Part shown: positions 43,508 through 53,696 of the stretch, one piece after another
Numbering within the stretch: the first letter of the stretch is position 1
Layout of the letters: each line of letters starts with the position of its first letter
Assembly (NCBI RefSeq): GCF_026183675.1
Contig: NZ_JAPIVK010000008.1
Location: forward strand, 62,001 to 126,000
Source: Microbulbifer halophilus
GTDB lineage: Bacteria; Pseudomonadota; Gammaproteobacteria; Pseudomonadales; Cellvibrionaceae
DNA: 64,000 nucleotides
Direction of reading: 5' to 3'
Translations under genes and position numbers: made by a program
Notes under the pieces: model-generated
Databases searched by the model: none
What the model was told of the DNA's origin: nothing
The model's input: the letters and a program-made list of their open reading frames with translations, nothing else

Positions 43508-45115
43508 ATGAGCCAACTACAAAGCAAAATTAACACCCGCGACAAAACCTTCACCGAAAACCGCGAACAGATGCAGAAACTGGTCGCGGACCTGCGGGGA
43601 AAAGTGGAGAAAATCTCCCTCGGCGGCAGCGAGCGGGCGCGTGAAAAACACGTCGCCCGCGGCAAGCTGCTGCCGCGCGACCGCGTCGATGCGCTGCTGG
43701 ATCCCGGCAGCCCCTTCCTGGAGTTCTCCCAACTGGCCGCCCACGAGGTCTACGGCGAGGAGGTGCCGGCCGCCGGCATCATCACCGGTATCGGCACCGT
43801 CTCCGGCCAGCCCTGCGTCATCGTCGCCAACGACGCCACCGTCAAGGGCGGCACCTACTATCCGCTGACGGTGAAGAAACACCTGCGTGCCCAGGCCATT
43901 GCCGAGCAGAACAACCTGCCGTGCATCTACCTGGTGGACTCCGGCGGCGCCAACCTGCCGCGCCAGGACGATGTCTTCCCGGACCGCGAGCATTTCGGCC
44001 GTATCTTCTTCAACCAGGCCAACCTGTCGGCGCAGAACATCCCGCAGATCGCCGTGGTCATGGGCAGTTGCACCGCCGGCGGCGCCTATGTGCCGGCGAT
44101 GGCCGACGAATCCATCATGGTGAAAGAGCAGGCGACGATCTTCCTGGCCGGTCCGCCACTGGTGAAAGCCGCCACCGGCGAAGAGGTGACTGCCGAGGAG
44201 CTGGGCGGGGCCGAGGTGCACTGCCGCGATTCCGGTGTTTCCGACCACTACGCCAACAACGACAGGCACGCGCTGGAACTGGCGCGCCGCTCGGTCGACC
44301 GCCTGAACCGGGTCAAGAATCCGGGCCTGGATATCCGCAAACCGATCGAACCCATCTACCCGCCGGAGGAAATCTACGGCGTGGTGCCGGCGGATTCCCG
44401 CCAGCCCTACGACGTGCGCGAAATCATTGCCCGCACCGTGGACGGCTCCGAGTTCGATGAATTCAAGGCGCTCTACGGCACCACCCTGGTTACCGGTTTT
44501 GCGCGCATTCACGGCTATCCGGTGGGCATCGTTGCCAATAACGGCATCCTGTTTGCCGAGAGCGCGCAGAAAGGCGCGCACTTTATCGAGCTGTGCGCGC
44601 AGCGCAATATCCCGCTGGTGTTCCTGCAGAACATCACCGGCTTTATGGTCGGCAAACAGTATGAGGCCGGCGGTATCGCCAAGCACGGCGCCAAGATGGT
44701 GACTGCGGTGGCCACGGCGAAAGTGCCCAAGATCACGATCCTGATCGGCGGCTCCTTCGGCGCCGGCAACTACGGCATGTGCGGCCGCGCCTACGACCCG
44801 AATTTCCTGTTCATGTGGCCCAATGCCCGCATCTCGGTAATGGGCGGCGAGCAGGCCGCCGGTGTACTGGCGCAGGTCAAGCGCGACCAGATGGAGGCCC
44901 GCGGCGAGAGTTGGAGTGAGGAGGACGAGCAGGCGTTCAAAAAGCCGATCGTCGACGACTACGAACACCAGGGGCATCCCTACTACGCCTCGGCGCGTCT
45001 GTGGGACGACGGCGTGATCGATCCGGCGGATACGCGGCGGGTGCTGGGGCTGTGCCTGGCGGCGGCGACGTACAGGGAACCCGAAGAGACGAAGTTCGGC
45101 GTTTTTCGCATGTAG
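43508..45115 (+). CDS. liuB: Methylcrotonyl-CoA carboxylase beta subunit
   Basis: A 535-residue carboxyltransferase with two crotonase-fold halves. It moves CO2 from biotin on LiuD to 3-methylcrotonyl-CoA. Visible motifs are [33 protein letters not shown] in the first half and [20 protein letters not shown] in the second, matching MCC-beta rather than propionyl-CoA carboxylase. It is the third gene in the liu order, with repeats before and after it. Confidence 0.96.
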   Translation: MSQLQSKINTRDKTFTENREQMQKLVADLRGKVEKISLGGSERAREKHVARGKLLPRDRVDALLDPGSPFLEFSQLAAHEVYGEEVPAAGIITGIGTVSGQPCVIVANDATVKGGTYYPLTVKKHLRAQAIAEQNNLPCIYLVDSGGANLPRQDDVFPDREHFGRIFFNQANLSAQNIPQIAVVMGSCTAGGAYVPAMADESIMVKEQATIFLAGPPLVKAATGEEVTAEELGGAEVHCRDSGVSDHYANNDRHALELARRSVDRLNRVKNPGLDIRKPIEPIYPPEEIYGVVPADSRQPYDVREIIARTVDGSEFDEFKALYGTTLVTGFARIHGYPVGIVANNGILFAESAQKGAHFIELCAQRNIPLVFLQNITGFMVGKQYEAGGIAKHGAKMVTAVATAKVPKITILIGGSFGAGNYGMCGRAYDPNFLFMWPNARISVMGGEQAAGVLAQVKRDQMEARGESWSEEDEQAFKKPIVDDYEHQGHPYYASARLWDDGVIDPADTRRVLGLCLAAATYREPEETKFGVFRM

Positions 45116-45133
45116 CGAGAGCCCTCTCCCTAA

Positions 45134-45241
45134 CCCTCTCCCGGAGGGAGAGGGAACTGGTGGGGGGAACTAGCGAAGCCACTGGGTTTATAGAGCCTGC
45201 GCAGCCTCCGATAGAGCTCCCCTCTCCCTCCGGGAGAGGGG
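45134..45241. repeat. Pair of CTCTCCC/GGGAGAG hairpins in the liuB-liuC gap
   Basis: Perfect hairpins at 45134-45154 and 45219-45241 belong to the same family as 43250-43275, and lie in the 207-base gap between liuB and liuC. No gene is seen between them. Confidence 0.75.
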
Positions 45242-45322
45242 CCGGGGGAGAGGGCCGCCGAGGAACACCACGAAATTTTACTGTAGGGTGACTCCCCAAA
45301 TTCACCGAACAAGGAACCCACT

Positions 45323-46120
45323 ATGAGCGACAAACTGCAGTGCGAAATCGACAGCGAGGGCGTGGCCACGGTTACCCTGAATCGGCCGGATATACACAAC
45401 GCCTTCGACGACGGGTTGATTCGCGAACTGGGCGAGACCTTCGACCAGTTGTCGCAGAATCCCGAAATCCGCGCCCTGGTACTGGCGTCGAACGGAAAGA
45501 ACTTCTCCGCCGGCGCCGACCTGAACTGGATGAAGCGCATGGCGGAATATTCCGAAGAGGAAAACCGCCACGATGCCGCCGCGCTCGCCGCCATGCTGCA
45601 CAAGCTGGATACCTTCCCGGCGCCCACCATCGCGCGGGTGCAGGGCGCCGCTTTCGGTGGCGCCGTGGGCCTGGTCAGCTGCTGTGATATGGCGGTGGCC
45701 AGCGAGCGCGCCAGTTTCTGCCTGTCGGAAGTGAAGATCGGCCTGCTGCCGGCCACCATCAGCCCCTATGTGATCAACGCCGTGGGCACACGCCAGGCGC
45801 GTCGCTACTTCGTCACCGCCGAGCGCTTTTCCGCCGAACGCGCGCGGGAGATCGGCCTGGTGTCGGAAGTCTGCCCCGAGGGCGAACTGAACCTGACAGT
45901 GCAGAACCTGGTCAACGCCATCACCGACAATGGTCCCAAGGCCGTGGCCATGTCGAAGCAACTGGCGATGTCCATGTCCAACCGCGTGATCAACGAGGAA
46001 CTGCAGGGACAGACCAGCGCCCTGATCGCCGCCGTGCGCGTATCGCCGGAAGGGCAGGAGGGCCTGAGCGCATTTCTGGAGAAGCGTGCGCCCGAGTGGA
46101 TGGGTGGCGGAAACGAATAA
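45323..46120 (+). CDS. liuC: Methylglutaconyl-CoA hydratase
   Basis: A 265-residue enoyl-CoA hydratase/isomerase family enzyme that hydrates 3-methylglutaconyl-CoA to HMG-CoA. The CoA-binding and oxyanion-hole motifs are SNGKNFSAGADLNWMK and RVQGAAFGGAVGLVSCCDM, and the catalytic-helix region is FCLSEVKIGLLPATISPYV. Its place between the carboxylase subunit genes defines the substrate. AAGGAA precedes the ATG. Confidence 0.94.
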   Translation: MSDKLQCEIDSEGVATVTLNRPDIHNAFDDGLIRELGETFDQLSQNPEIRALVLASNGKNFSAGADLNWMKRMAEYSEEENRHDAAALAAMLHKLDTFPAPTIARVQGAAFGGAVGLVSCCDMAVASERASFCLSEVKIGLLPATISPYVINAVGTRQARRYFVTAERFSAERAREIGLVSEVCPEGELNLTVQNLVNAITDNGPKAVAMSKQLAMSMSNRVINEELQGQTSALIAAVRVSPEGQEGLSAFLEKRAPEWMGGGNE

Positions 46121-46158
46121 CACCAGTTTCAGAATGCTGCGCGCTTGTTAATGGCAGA

Positions 46159-46268
46159 AGCCGGGGCGGGGTGCGCCTTTCCGGGACTGTCTGCGAGAGG
46201 GACCTCGCAGACAAGCCTACAGGGATGTATTAACGGCGTGTCCCGGAAAGGCGCACCCCGCCCCGGCT
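46159..46268. repeat. R1 hairpin repeat, copy d (inverted orientation)
   Basis: Arms 46159-46186 and 46241-46268 are perfectly complementary over 28 bases around a 54-base core (46187-46240) that is the reverse complement of the core in copies a, b, c and e. It fills much of the 233-base gap between liuC and liuD. Confidence 0.9.
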
Positions 46269-46353
46269 CCCGGAGCAGAGTCTCGAAACCTGACGAGTGA
46301 TTTGTGCCCGGAGCTTTGATTGCGGGGCCGGAAGTGTTGAAAAAGAGTGAACC

Positions 46354-48363
46354 ATGATTCGCAAATTGTTAATCGCCAACCGCGGCGAAATCGCCTGCCG
46401 GATTATCAAGACCGCCCGCCACCTCGGTGTGGCCACCGTGGCGGTCTACTCGGATGCCGACGCTAGAGCGCTGCATGTGCAGCTCGCCGACGAGGCGGTG
46501 TACCTGGGGCCGGCGCCGGCGAAGGAGTCCTACCTGGATATCCGGAAGGTGCTCGCCGCCGCGCAGCAGACCGGCGCGGATGCGGTGCACCCGGGCTACG
46601 GTTTTCTGTCCGAGAATGCGGAATTCTGTCGCGCCTGCGACAGTGCCGGCATCATATTCGTCGGCCCGCCGGCAGCCGCCATCGATGCCATGGGGTCCAA
46701 GTCCGCCGCCAAGCGCATCATGGAGGAGGCCGGGGTGCCGCTGGTGCCGGGCTACCATGGCACCAACCAGGACGCCGGTATTCTCGAGGGCCACGCCCAG
46801 CGCATCGGTTACCCGGTACTGCTGAAGGCCGCCGCCGGCGGCGGCGGCAAGGGCATGCGCCGCGTCGACAGTGCGGACGAATTCCACAGCGCACTGGATG
46901 CTGCCAAGCGCGAGTCCATGAATGCCTTCGGCGACGACCTGATGTTGCTGGAACGCTACGTGGTCCAGCCGCGCCACGTGGAAATCCAGGTGTTCTGCGA
47001 CAAGCAGGGCAACGGCGTCTACCTGTTTGAACGCGACTGTTCAGTGCAGCGCCGCCACCAGAAAGTGGTCGAGGAAGCGCCGGCGCCGGGCATGAGCGAG
47101 GAGCTGCGCGCACAGATGGGCGAGGCGGCACTGCGTGCGGCCCACGCCATCGGTTACGTGGGCGCGGGCACGGTGGAATTCCTGCTCGATGCCAGCGGTG
47201 CCTTCTACTTCATGGAGATGAACACCCGCCTTCAGGTGGAGCACCCGGTAACCGAAATGATTACCGGCCAGGACCTGGTGGCCTGGCAACTGGCGGTGGC
47301 CGCCGGCGATCCGCTGCCGATGCAGCAGGACGACCTGACGATCATCGGCCACGCCTTCGAAGTGCGCATCTACGCCGAGGATCCGGACAACGACTTCCTG
47401 CCGGCTACCGGCACTCTGGTGCGCCACCGGCCGCCGGAAGAGGGGAACGGGGTGCGCGTGGATACCGGCGTGCGAAGCGGCGATGAAATCAGCGTGCACT
47501 ACGACCCGATGATCGCCAAACTGATCTGTTGCGGGCGCAACCGCCGCGAGGCATTGGCGAAACTGGACCGCGCGCTGCAGCAGTACCAGATTGCCGGCGT
47601 GCGCCACAATATCGAATTCCTGCGCCGCGTCATCAACCACCGCGAGTTTGCCGGCGGCCGAGCCACCACCCATTTTATCGAAGACCACGAAACCGAAATC
47701 CTGCGGCGGGAACACCAACTGACGCCGCTGAAATGCGCCGCCATCGCCGGCTACCTGAGCGAGCGCGAGAGTCGCGACCTGTGTGCGCGGGCGCCGCAGG
47801 CCGACAGCCGGTCGCCCTGGCACAACGGCGACAACTGGCGCAGCAATCTTGTCGGTCGCCGCCGCCACCATATCGACCACCGCGGCCAACACGCCGAGAT
47901 CCGCTTTGCCTACAACGGCGAAACCCTGAACTGGCAGAGCCGGTCCGCGGAAGGCGAAGAACAGTCCGGCGAAATCCGGCTGCTGCGCGATCGCGAACTG
48001 GCGCTGGTGGACGGTCGCCGCGTCGGCTTCAGCAGCGTGGATACGGACACAGAGACAAAAAGGTGCGGTTCGATTTTTATCGACAACACCCAGGTGGAGT
48101 TCGAATTGCTGCCGCCGGATATGGGCGAGGCCGGCGATCGCGATCGGGGCCTGGAAGCGCCCATGAACGGCACCATCGTCGCCCTGCTGGTGGAAACGGG
48201 CGCGGCGGTGGAGAAAGACCAGCCGCTGCTGGTGATGGAAGCGATGAAAATGGAACACACACTGCGCGCCCCCGCTGCCGGCAGCGTGCAGCAGTTTTTC
48301 TGCGCCGAGGGCGAGCTGGTGGATGGCGGCAGACTGTTGATTGATTTCGCCGCCGGGGAGTAA
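46354..48363 (+). CDS. liuD: Methylcrotonyl-CoA carboxylase alpha (biotin) subunit
   Basis: A 669-residue protein with an N-terminal biotin carboxylase (about 1-450: [43 protein letters not shown]) and a C-terminal biotin carboxyl carrier domain with biotinylated Lys632 in VMEAMKMEH. It carboxylates its own biotin with ATP and bicarbonate for transfer by LiuB. A middle linker of about 100 residues binds the beta subunit. The hairpin at 48366 begins 3 bases after its stop. Confidence 0.96.
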   Translation: MIRKLLIANRGEIACRIIKTARHLGVATVAVYSDADARALHVQLADEAVYLGPAPAKESYLDIRKVLAAAQQTGADAVHPGYGFLSENAEFCRACDSAGIIFVGPPAAAIDAMGSKSAAKRIMEEAGVPLVPGYHGTNQDAGILEGHAQRIGYPVLLKAAAGGGGKGMRRVDSADEFHSALDAAKRESMNAFGDDLMLLERYVVQPRHVEIQVFCDKQGNGVYLFERDCSVQRRHQKVVEEAPAPGMSEELRAQMGEAALRAAHAIGYVGAGTVEFLLDASGAFYFMEMNTRLQVEHPVTEMITGQDLVAWQLAVAAGDPLPMQQDDLTIIGHAFEVRIYAEDPDNDFLPATGTLVRHRPPEEGNGVRVDTGVRSGDEISVHYDPMIAKLICCGRNRREALAKLDRALQQYQIAGVRHNIEFLRRVINHREFAGGRATTHFIEDHETEILRREHQLTPLKCAAIAGYLSERESRDLCARAPQADSRSPWHNGDNWRSNLVGRRRHHIDHRGQHAEIRFAYNGETLNWQSRSAEGEEQSGEIRLLRDRELALVDGRRVGFSSVDTDTETKRCGSIFIDNTQVEFELLPPDMGEAGDRDRGLEAPMNGTIVALLVETGAAVEKDQPLLVMEAMKMEHTLRAPAAGSVQQFFCAEGELVDGGRLLIDFAAGE

Positions 48364-48365
48364 CG

Positions 48366-48439
48366 GTAGGGTGCGCCGTGCGCACCGAAAAAAATACGGG
48401 CTGCCACCGGTTTTCGGTGGTGCGCACGGCGCACCCTAC
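48366..48439. repeat. R3 hairpin repeat, intact copy
   Basis: A perfect 21-bp inverted repeat (48366-48386 with 48419-48439, beginning GTAGGGTGCGCC) surrounds a 32-base loop. It starts 3 bases after the liuD stop and ends 31 bases before liuE. The same arms occur at 13704 and 13899. GTAGGGTGCGCC repeats are known from many proteobacteria. Confidence 0.85.
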
Positions 48440-48469
48440 GATCGGATACTCGATATTGGAAGATTGATT

Positions 48470-49366
48470 ATGAACCTGCCGAAAAAGGTAAAAATGGTCG
48501 AAGTGGGCCCCCGCGACGGCCTGCAGAACGAGAAGCGGGAAATTTCCGTGGCCGCCCGGGTCGGGCTTGTCGACCGCCTCAGCGCCGCCGGCCTGCCGGT
48601 GGTGGAGGCCGGCAGTTTCGTCAGCCCGAAGTGGGTGCCGCAGATGGCGTCCAGCGAGGAAGTGCTGGCAAAGATCCAGCGCAAACCCGGCACCGTCTAC
48701 AGCGCCCTGACGCCGAACATGAAAGGTTACCAGCGTGCACTGGAAGCAAAGGCGGACGAGGTGGCGGTATTTGGCGCAGCCTCGGAATCCTTTACGCAAA
48801 GGAATATCAACTGCTCCATCGAAGAGAGCCTGGAGCGTTTCCGCCCGCTGCTGGAGCAGGCGCAGAAGGACGGTATCCGCGTGCGCGGCTATGTCTCCTG
48901 TGTGCTGGGCTGCCCCTACGAGGGGGAAATCGACCCGGCCAAAGTGGCCGAGGTCAGTGCGGCCCTGTTCGAAATGGGTTGCTACGAAATCTCCCTGGGC
49001 GACACCATCGGCGTCGGCACGCCGGAAAAAGCCCGGCAGATGATCGAGACCGTCGCCGCAAAAGTGCCGCAGGAAAAACTGGCGGTGCATTTCCACGATA
49101 CCTACGGCCAGGCCCTGGCCAATATCTATGCGGCGCTGCAGATGGGCGTGGCGGTGGTGGATTCCGCCGTGGCCGGCCTCGGCGGTTGCCCCTATGCGAA
49201 GGGCGCGTCTGGCAATGTCGCCAGCGAGGACGTGCTCTATATGCTGAACGGCCTGGGTATCGAGACCGGCGTCGACCTGGACCTGCTGGCGGAGGCCGGC
49301 CACTTTATCTCTCAAAAGCTGGGTCGGGACAGCAATTCGCGCGTGGCGCGGGCGCTGGCCGACTGA
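48470..49366 (+). CDS. liuE: Hydroxymethylglutaryl-CoA lyase
   Basis: A 298-residue TIM-barrel lyase that splits HMG-CoA into acetyl-CoA and acetoacetate, the end of leucine breakdown. Motifs are [12 protein letters not shown] (catalytic Arg and metal Asp), [11 protein letters not shown] and [20 protein letters not shown], which includes the catalytic-loop cysteine. The start is the ATG at 48470 after GGAAGATT; the open frame upstream to 48341 runs through the R3 repeat and is rejected. Confidence 0.95.
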   Translation: MNLPKKVKMVEVGPRDGLQNEKREISVAARVGLVDRLSAAGLPVVEAGSFVSPKWVPQMASSEEVLAKIQRKPGTVYSALTPNMKGYQRALEAKADEVAVFGAASESFTQRNINCSIEESLERFRPLLEQAQKDGIRVRGYVSCVLGCPYEGEIDPAKVAEVSAALFEMGCYEISLGDTIGVGTPEKARQMIETVAAKVPQEKLAVHFHDTYGQALANIYAALQMGVAVVDSAVAGLGGCPYAKGASGNVASEDVLYMLNGLGIETGVDLDLLAEAGHFISQKLGRDSNSRVARALAD

Positions 49367-49455
49367 TCCCTCTCCCCCGGAACGGCGGCGCTTGAAACGG
49401 GCGCCGCCGGACCCCATCGTTAGCGGAACACCGAACCTCTCCAAGGAGTTAGCAG

Positions 49456-50004
49456 ATGTCCCGCCATTTCGAGCAGGCCCCGGGCCTCGCGGAAAGCGCC
49501 GATCCGGCAACCGAAGGCTATGTCTTCAACCAGACCATGCTGCGTATCGTGGATCCCGAGCGCAGCCTGGATTTCTATACCCGCGTGCTGGGCATGCGCT
49601 TGGTGCGCAAGCTGGATTTCCCGGAAATGCAGTTCACCCTCTATTTTCTCGCCTACCTGGACGAGCAGCAGGCGCAGGCGGTACCGGAGGACGACAATCG
49701 GCGCACCACCTTCACTTTCGGCCGCGAGGCCATGCTGGAACTGACCCACAACTGGGGCACCGAGGAAAAGGCCGGTTTCGAATACCACAACGGCAACGAC
49801 GAGCCCCAGGGTTTCGGCCATATCGGCATTGCGGTGCCGGATGTGTACAGGGCGGCGGAGCGCTTCGAATCCCTGGGAGTGCCTTTCCAGAAGCGCCCGG
49901 ACGACGGCAAGATGAAGGGCCTGGCGTTTATCCGCGACCCGGATGGCTACTGGATCGAGATTCTCCAGCCAGACATGATCGAACGCCAGCAAAAGGCCGA
50001 CTGA
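49456..50004 (+). CDS. gloA: Lactoylglutathione lyase (glyoxalase I)
   Basis: A 182-residue VOC enzyme of the longer glyoxalase I type. It has [49 protein letters not shown] and [14 protein letters not shown], which include metal-ligand His and Glu positions, and ends with [13 protein letters not shown]. It converts the methylglyoxal-glutathione adduct to lactoylglutathione. AAGGAG precedes the ATG. It follows the liu operon but is not part of the pathway. Confidence 0.93.
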   Translation: MSRHFEQAPGLAESADPATEGYVFNQTMLRIVDPERSLDFYTRVLGMRLVRKLDFPEMQFTLYFLAYLDEQQAQAVPEDDNRRTTFTFGREAMLELTHNWGTEEKAGFEYHNGNDEPQGFGHIGIAVPDVYRAAERFESLGVPFQKRPDDGKMKGLAFIRDPDGYWIEILQPDMIERQQKAD

Positions 50005-50084
50005 ACGGCACGGCAGCGCCCGGCGGGACTGTGTCACAGCGAATCTGATACTATCGGGCAAACTGGAAAACCGACTGTCCGCCC

Positions 50085-51332
50085 ATGAAATTTCTGCGCC
50101 TGACCCTTGTTTCTCTCACTGCACTGCTGGTTGCCGCGGCACTGGCGGCCCCCGGCTTTATCGGCCCCAGGGTGGAGGAGATCTGGAAACAGCAACTGGC
50201 GCAACTGCAGGGCGGCCGGGTCAGCGACTACGAGCGCGGCTGGTTCGGCGCCGAGGCGGGCACCTCCGTCCGCAGCGGCGACGGCACCACCGAGCTGCGC
50301 AGCGATATCCAGCACGGGCCGCTGCTGTTTACCGCCGGCGGTCCCAGGGTGGGCGCCATGTACAGCGAGACGCGGCTGTCGGTCGAGGGGCTGGCACCGG
50401 CGCTGCGCGCACAACTGGAGCGGCTCTACGGCCGCCTGGACCACAGCCCGCTGGTGCTCGAGTCCCTGGTGGCGGCGAACAACCGCGTGATCAACACCCT
50501 GCGCCTGGAACCCTTCACCCGCAGTGATTCCGGCGGCGAACTGGAGTTCGACGGCGGTCGGGTGCGGCTGGAAACCGACTACAGCGGCGCAACTCCCACC
50601 GGCACCATCGAGCTGGGCGCCCTGCGCTGGATGCAAAAGGGGCGCGAGCGCCTCTACACGGATTCGCTGTCCGGCAAATTCCGTATCCGGCCCGGCGCCT
50701 CCGGCGACATCGCCCTGGTGTTGCCGCTGCTGCGCGCCGATTCCGATTCCGGCCCGCTGGAGATGCGCGACCTGTCGCTGGATATTTCCGCTGAGCTGCT
50801 GCCTTCCCGCAAGCTGAAACTGGTGTCCGACCTGCGCGCGCCGCGGATACAGTCGGCCACGCCCATCAGCTCGGTAAAGCAGCAGATGACTCTGCCGCAG
50901 ATCAGCCCCGCCGACCTGGGCCATTTTCTGCGGCCGCTGTTGCAGGCGCCGGCGGAGCGCAACTGGCCCCGGATACTGCGGCGCCCGTTGCAGCTGCAGC
51001 AACAGCTCGCCATCCAGTCCGCCAACGGTCCGGTGTTGCTGGACGCGGATATCGACTGGGCCGGTATTGCCGCCGGCGTACGGCCGGTGGCGGAGGCCCC
51101 GGCGCAGTGGATGGAGCCGCTGACCGGCACCGCGACCTTCAGCGCCGCCGAGCAGGCACTGCTGCAGTCGCCGTTGGTGGGCCAGGCCATGACCCTGCGC
51201 AAGTACGGCCTGCTGCTGGAGGAGGACGGGGAACTGCAGATGCATCTGCAGGTGGACCGGGGGGAGTTGCAGGTCAACGGCCAACTGCTGCCGCCGGACC
51301 TGTTCCTGCTGGCGCTGAGCGGCCAGTTCTGA
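50085..51332 (+). CDS. DUF945/YdgA-like periplasmic protein
   Basis: A 415-residue protein with an N-terminal signal-anchor (RLTLVSLTALLVAAALAAP, about 5-23). It then has SDYERGWFGAEAGTSVRS, the DUF945 hallmark where a short motif with Gly-Trp-Phe precedes beta-rich sequence, and ends with QLLPPDLFLLALSGQF. The family, which includes E. coli YdgA and YihF, is periplasmic and of unknown role. Length is a little shorter than YdgA. Confidence 0.82.
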   Translation: MKFLRLTLVSLTALLVAAALAAPGFIGPRVEEIWKQQLAQLQGGRVSDYERGWFGAEAGTSVRSGDGTTELRSDIQHGPLLFTAGGPRVGAMYSETRLSVEGLAPALRAQLERLYGRLDHSPLVLESLVAANNRVINTLRLEPFTRSDSGGELEFDGGRVRLETDYSGATPTGTIELGALRWMQKGRERLYTDSLSGKFRIRPGASGDIALVLPLLRADSDSGPLEMRDLSLDISAELLPSRKLKLVSDLRAPRIQSATPISSVKQQMTLPQISPADLGHFLRPLLQAPAERNWPRILRRPLQLQQQLAIQSANGPVLLDADIDWAGIAAGVRPVAEAPAQWMEPLTGTATFSAAEQALLQSPLVGQAMTLRKYGLLLEEDGELQMHLQVDRGELQVNGQLLPPDLFLLALSGQF

Positions 51333-51413
51333 GCGGGTTGGGGGCCGGCCGGGTCGGTGCCCGCGGCAGATTCAGCTTCAAGTTTCGGTGTTGGAAATGC
51401 CTGCCCATAGCAC

Positions 51414-51529
51414 AGGCCGGGGTGGGGGGGGGCGCCTTTCTGGGACACGCCGTAAATACATCCCTGTAGGCTTGTCCGCGAGGTCCCTCTCGCGGACAGT
51501 CCCGGAAAGGCGCTCCCCACCCCGGCCCC
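51414..51529. repeat. R1 hairpin repeat, copy e
   Basis: The 54-base core is 51446-51499. Arms of about 28-30 bases on either side (to 51416 and 51527) pair well except that the left arm has two extra G in its G-run. It lies between convergent genes (DUF945 and the small membrane protein). Confidence 0.85.
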
Positions 51530-51545
51530 TCGAGTTCTGCCGGGA

Positions 51546-51899
51546 TCAATAGGCGGGCCGGTTGTCCACCAGCGTCAGCCAGCCGCGGATCACGCGATAG
51601 GCGGCCCAGACCCAGGCGATGCCGATGATCAGGAAGCCCAGCCCCAGTACCCACCAGGTCAGGGAGCCGATCACCGTCCACAGCAGCCAGAACCAGAAAG
51701 TGCGGATCTGCCAGCGGAAATGGGATTCCGCCTGGGTGCCGCGCACGTCGCTGCGCTTGAAGTAGTTGATCAGGACGGCGACGAAAAAGGGGACGCCGGT
51801 CAGCAGGGCGATGCCCTGCACCAGGTAGACCAGGGTGGCCAGATCCCGGCCGCTCTGCTCGCGGGCCTCCCGGTCGGGTGAAGGGAACTGCTCGGACAT
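51546..51899 (-). CDS. Small membrane protein, DUF4870-like
   Basis: A 117-residue protein with three hydrophobic segments: LATLVYLVQGIALLTGVPFF, then WFWLLWTVIGSLTWWVLGLG running into FLIIGIAWVWAAYRVIRGW. Between the first and second is YFKRSDVRGTQAESHFRWQI, a pattern seen in DUF4870-type membrane proteins. The start is MSEQFPSPD at 51899; a longer frame to 52067 has no support. The function is unknown. Confidence 0.75.
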   Translation of the reverse strand: MSEQFPSPDREAREQSGRDLATLVYLVQGIALLTGVPFFVAVLINYFKRSDVRGTQAESHFRWQIRTFWFWLLWTVIGSLTWWVLGLGFLIIGIAWVWAAYRVIRGWLTLVDNRPAY

Positions 51900-52038
51900 G
51901 GTGTTCTCTCGCAACGGTGTGACTCCAATATAGTGTGTGGGCGCTCGCCTCATTATCAAGACGCGGCGGCGAGTCCGTCCGGATGCATCCCCGGCAAGAG
52001 ATTGCCGACCACCCGTCGACCTCCACTCCCACAGCCGC

Positions 52039-53409
52039 CTACTCCAGGGTCCTCTCGGTGTGCACATTCTTCTCCCGCCAGGCCTTCAGTTGCTGGACAG
52101 ATGAACGCATCAGCTTCAGCAGTTCGGTGCGCTGGTGGCGGCAGTATTCCCGCTCGCTGTCGATCGACAGGCGCGCCGACAGTGATCGCAGGCGTGCGGC
52201 TATGGCCTCCAGGCCGATTTCGTCGGCGCTGGCACTCAGGGCGCGGGCCATTTTTGCCGCATCGAGCCAGTGGCGCCCGGTCAGGGCACTGGTGAGTGCG
52301 GTGACTTTCCTGGGCAGGCTGGCGGTGCGGTCACTCAGCAGTTCGGCGAAGGGCAGGTGGCCCAGGGTATCGCGCTGGCGCATCAGGGTGCTGTTGTTCA
52401 GCAGTCGCGTGGGGCGCGGCCTGCGCTCCCGGCCGGCGGATTTGCGCGCGCGGCCCAGAGTCCACTTGAGCAGCTGCTGCAACCGGTCATCGCTCACCGG
52501 TCGCGACAGCACGCCGGTCAGGCCGCGGGCCCGATAGCGCTCCCTGTCGCCGGGGCGGAGGCCGGCGACCATGGCGAATATCGGCAGTTCCGGGCCGCTG
52601 CCGCGGCGGATCCTGCCGGCGGCCTCGACGCCGTCGATCAGCGGCAAGCGGCTGTCCAGCAGGATCAGGTCGAAACGGTCGCGCAGCGCGGCGTCGGCGC
52701 CGTCGATACCATCGGTTTCCCGTTGTACCCGGTGACCGCGGGCCTCCAGCGGTTTCAGCAGTGAGCCCTCCGCGGAGGCTTCCACCAGCAGGACTTTCAG
52801 GCCGGCACCGCCCGGGGGGACCGCAGACGGTTTCACTGTTGCCACCTCCTGTTCGCCCGGGTGCCGGATTTCATCCAGTGCCTGCAGGCCGGTCTGCAGT
52901 TGCCGCCGGGCGATGCTCACCCGTTGCGCGGCCCCCTCGTCGCCGCTGCGGGCGAGCAGGTTCAGGGTGCTGTGCACGGCGTCGAGGGGCCGGCGCAGCC
53001 GGTGGTCGATGGTCGCCTGCAGGTCCGCCTTTTCCCGCCGCTGCTGTTCAATGGTCTCGCGCGCCTCACTCAGGTCCCGTTCCCGCGCAGAGAGCTCCCG
53101 GTGGTAGGCCTGCAACTGTCGGTAGACGCTCCTGTTGTCCGACCGCAGGGACTCGACCAGATCGTCGCTGTCCTCGATGGTTCGCCGGAGGCGTATCCCC
53201 AGCAGGATGGCGATGCCGCTCGCCAGCAGCAGTGCGACGCCCAGGGCGGCGGGCCAGTAGAGGGGCAACTGTATCTCGGTGAGGGACACCTGCAGCGGCG
53301 CCGCCCGGGCGGCGGGCGCGGCTAAGGCGGGTGCAGCGGGGGCAATACGGCGCAGACAATGCCGGGGAGCGGAGCGGGTCCGCCCCGGGTGAGAAGGGGG
53401 GCTGTTCAT
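52039..53409 (-). CDS. Membrane-anchored protein with coiled coil, REC domain and degenerate HPt-like tail
   Basis: A 456-residue protein. A signal-like N-terminus and a helix at about 52-72 (WPAALGVALLLASGIAILLG) are followed by a coiled coil (about 75-175) with a residual kinase-dimerisation look (IDHRLRRPLDAVHSTLNLLA), a receiver domain (about 205-325: LKVLLVEASAEG, LILLDSRLPLIDGVEA with phosphorylatable Asp) and a helical end (about 365-440). That end has the layout of an HPt domain, but the usual AHxLKG is ARALSA, with no histidine. No ATPase domain is visible, so it is not a complete kinase. The start may instead be at 53523. Confidence 0.72.
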   Translation of the reverse strand: MNSPPSHPGRTRSAPRHCLRRIAPAAPALAAPAARAAPLQVSLTEIQLPLYWPAALGVALLLASGIAILLGIRLRRTIEDSDDLVESLRSDNRSVYRQLQAYHRELSARERDLSEARETIEQQRREKADLQATIDHRLRRPLDAVHSTLNLLARSGDEGAAQRVSIARRQLQTGLQALDEIRHPGEQEVATVKPSAVPPGGAGLKVLLVEASAEGSLLKPLEARGHRVQRETDGIDGADAALRDRFDLILLDSRLPLIDGVEAAGRIRRGSGPELPIFAMVAGLRPGDRERYRARGLTGVLSRPVSDDRLQQLLKWTLGRARKSAGRERRPRPTRLLNNSTLMRQRDTLGHLPFAELLSDRTASLPRKVTALTSALTGRHWLDAAKMARALSASADEIGLEAIAARLRSLSARLSIDSEREYCRHQRTELLKLMRSSVQQLKAWREKNVHTERTLE

Positions 53410-53696
53410 CCTTGATACCACTGTGGTCGATGCGGGCTGTTCCTGCGCCCGCGGGGTTTTGCAACGCGGAAGCAGTCTTCGGCTTCCAGCGCGATTGATA
53501 CTGCAAGCTGGTGCAGGACTCAAGCAAAAAGTGTGATTTCGTCGGGGATGTGAGGTACGTAAGTGCTAACCGGGTAATCTCGTGTAATGGCTCGGGGAAC
53601 AGCGGAGCCCGCGGGAAGGTGGATCGGCGTGGGCGCCATTGCGCCCGGGCGTTACCATGACTGCACTATGAAACTCTTTGCATAACCGGAGGCCGC

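Noticed and set aside
48341-48469. N-terminal extension of liuE
   Set aside because: The frame runs through the end of liuD and the R3 hairpin, and a good start with GGAAGATT exists at 48470.
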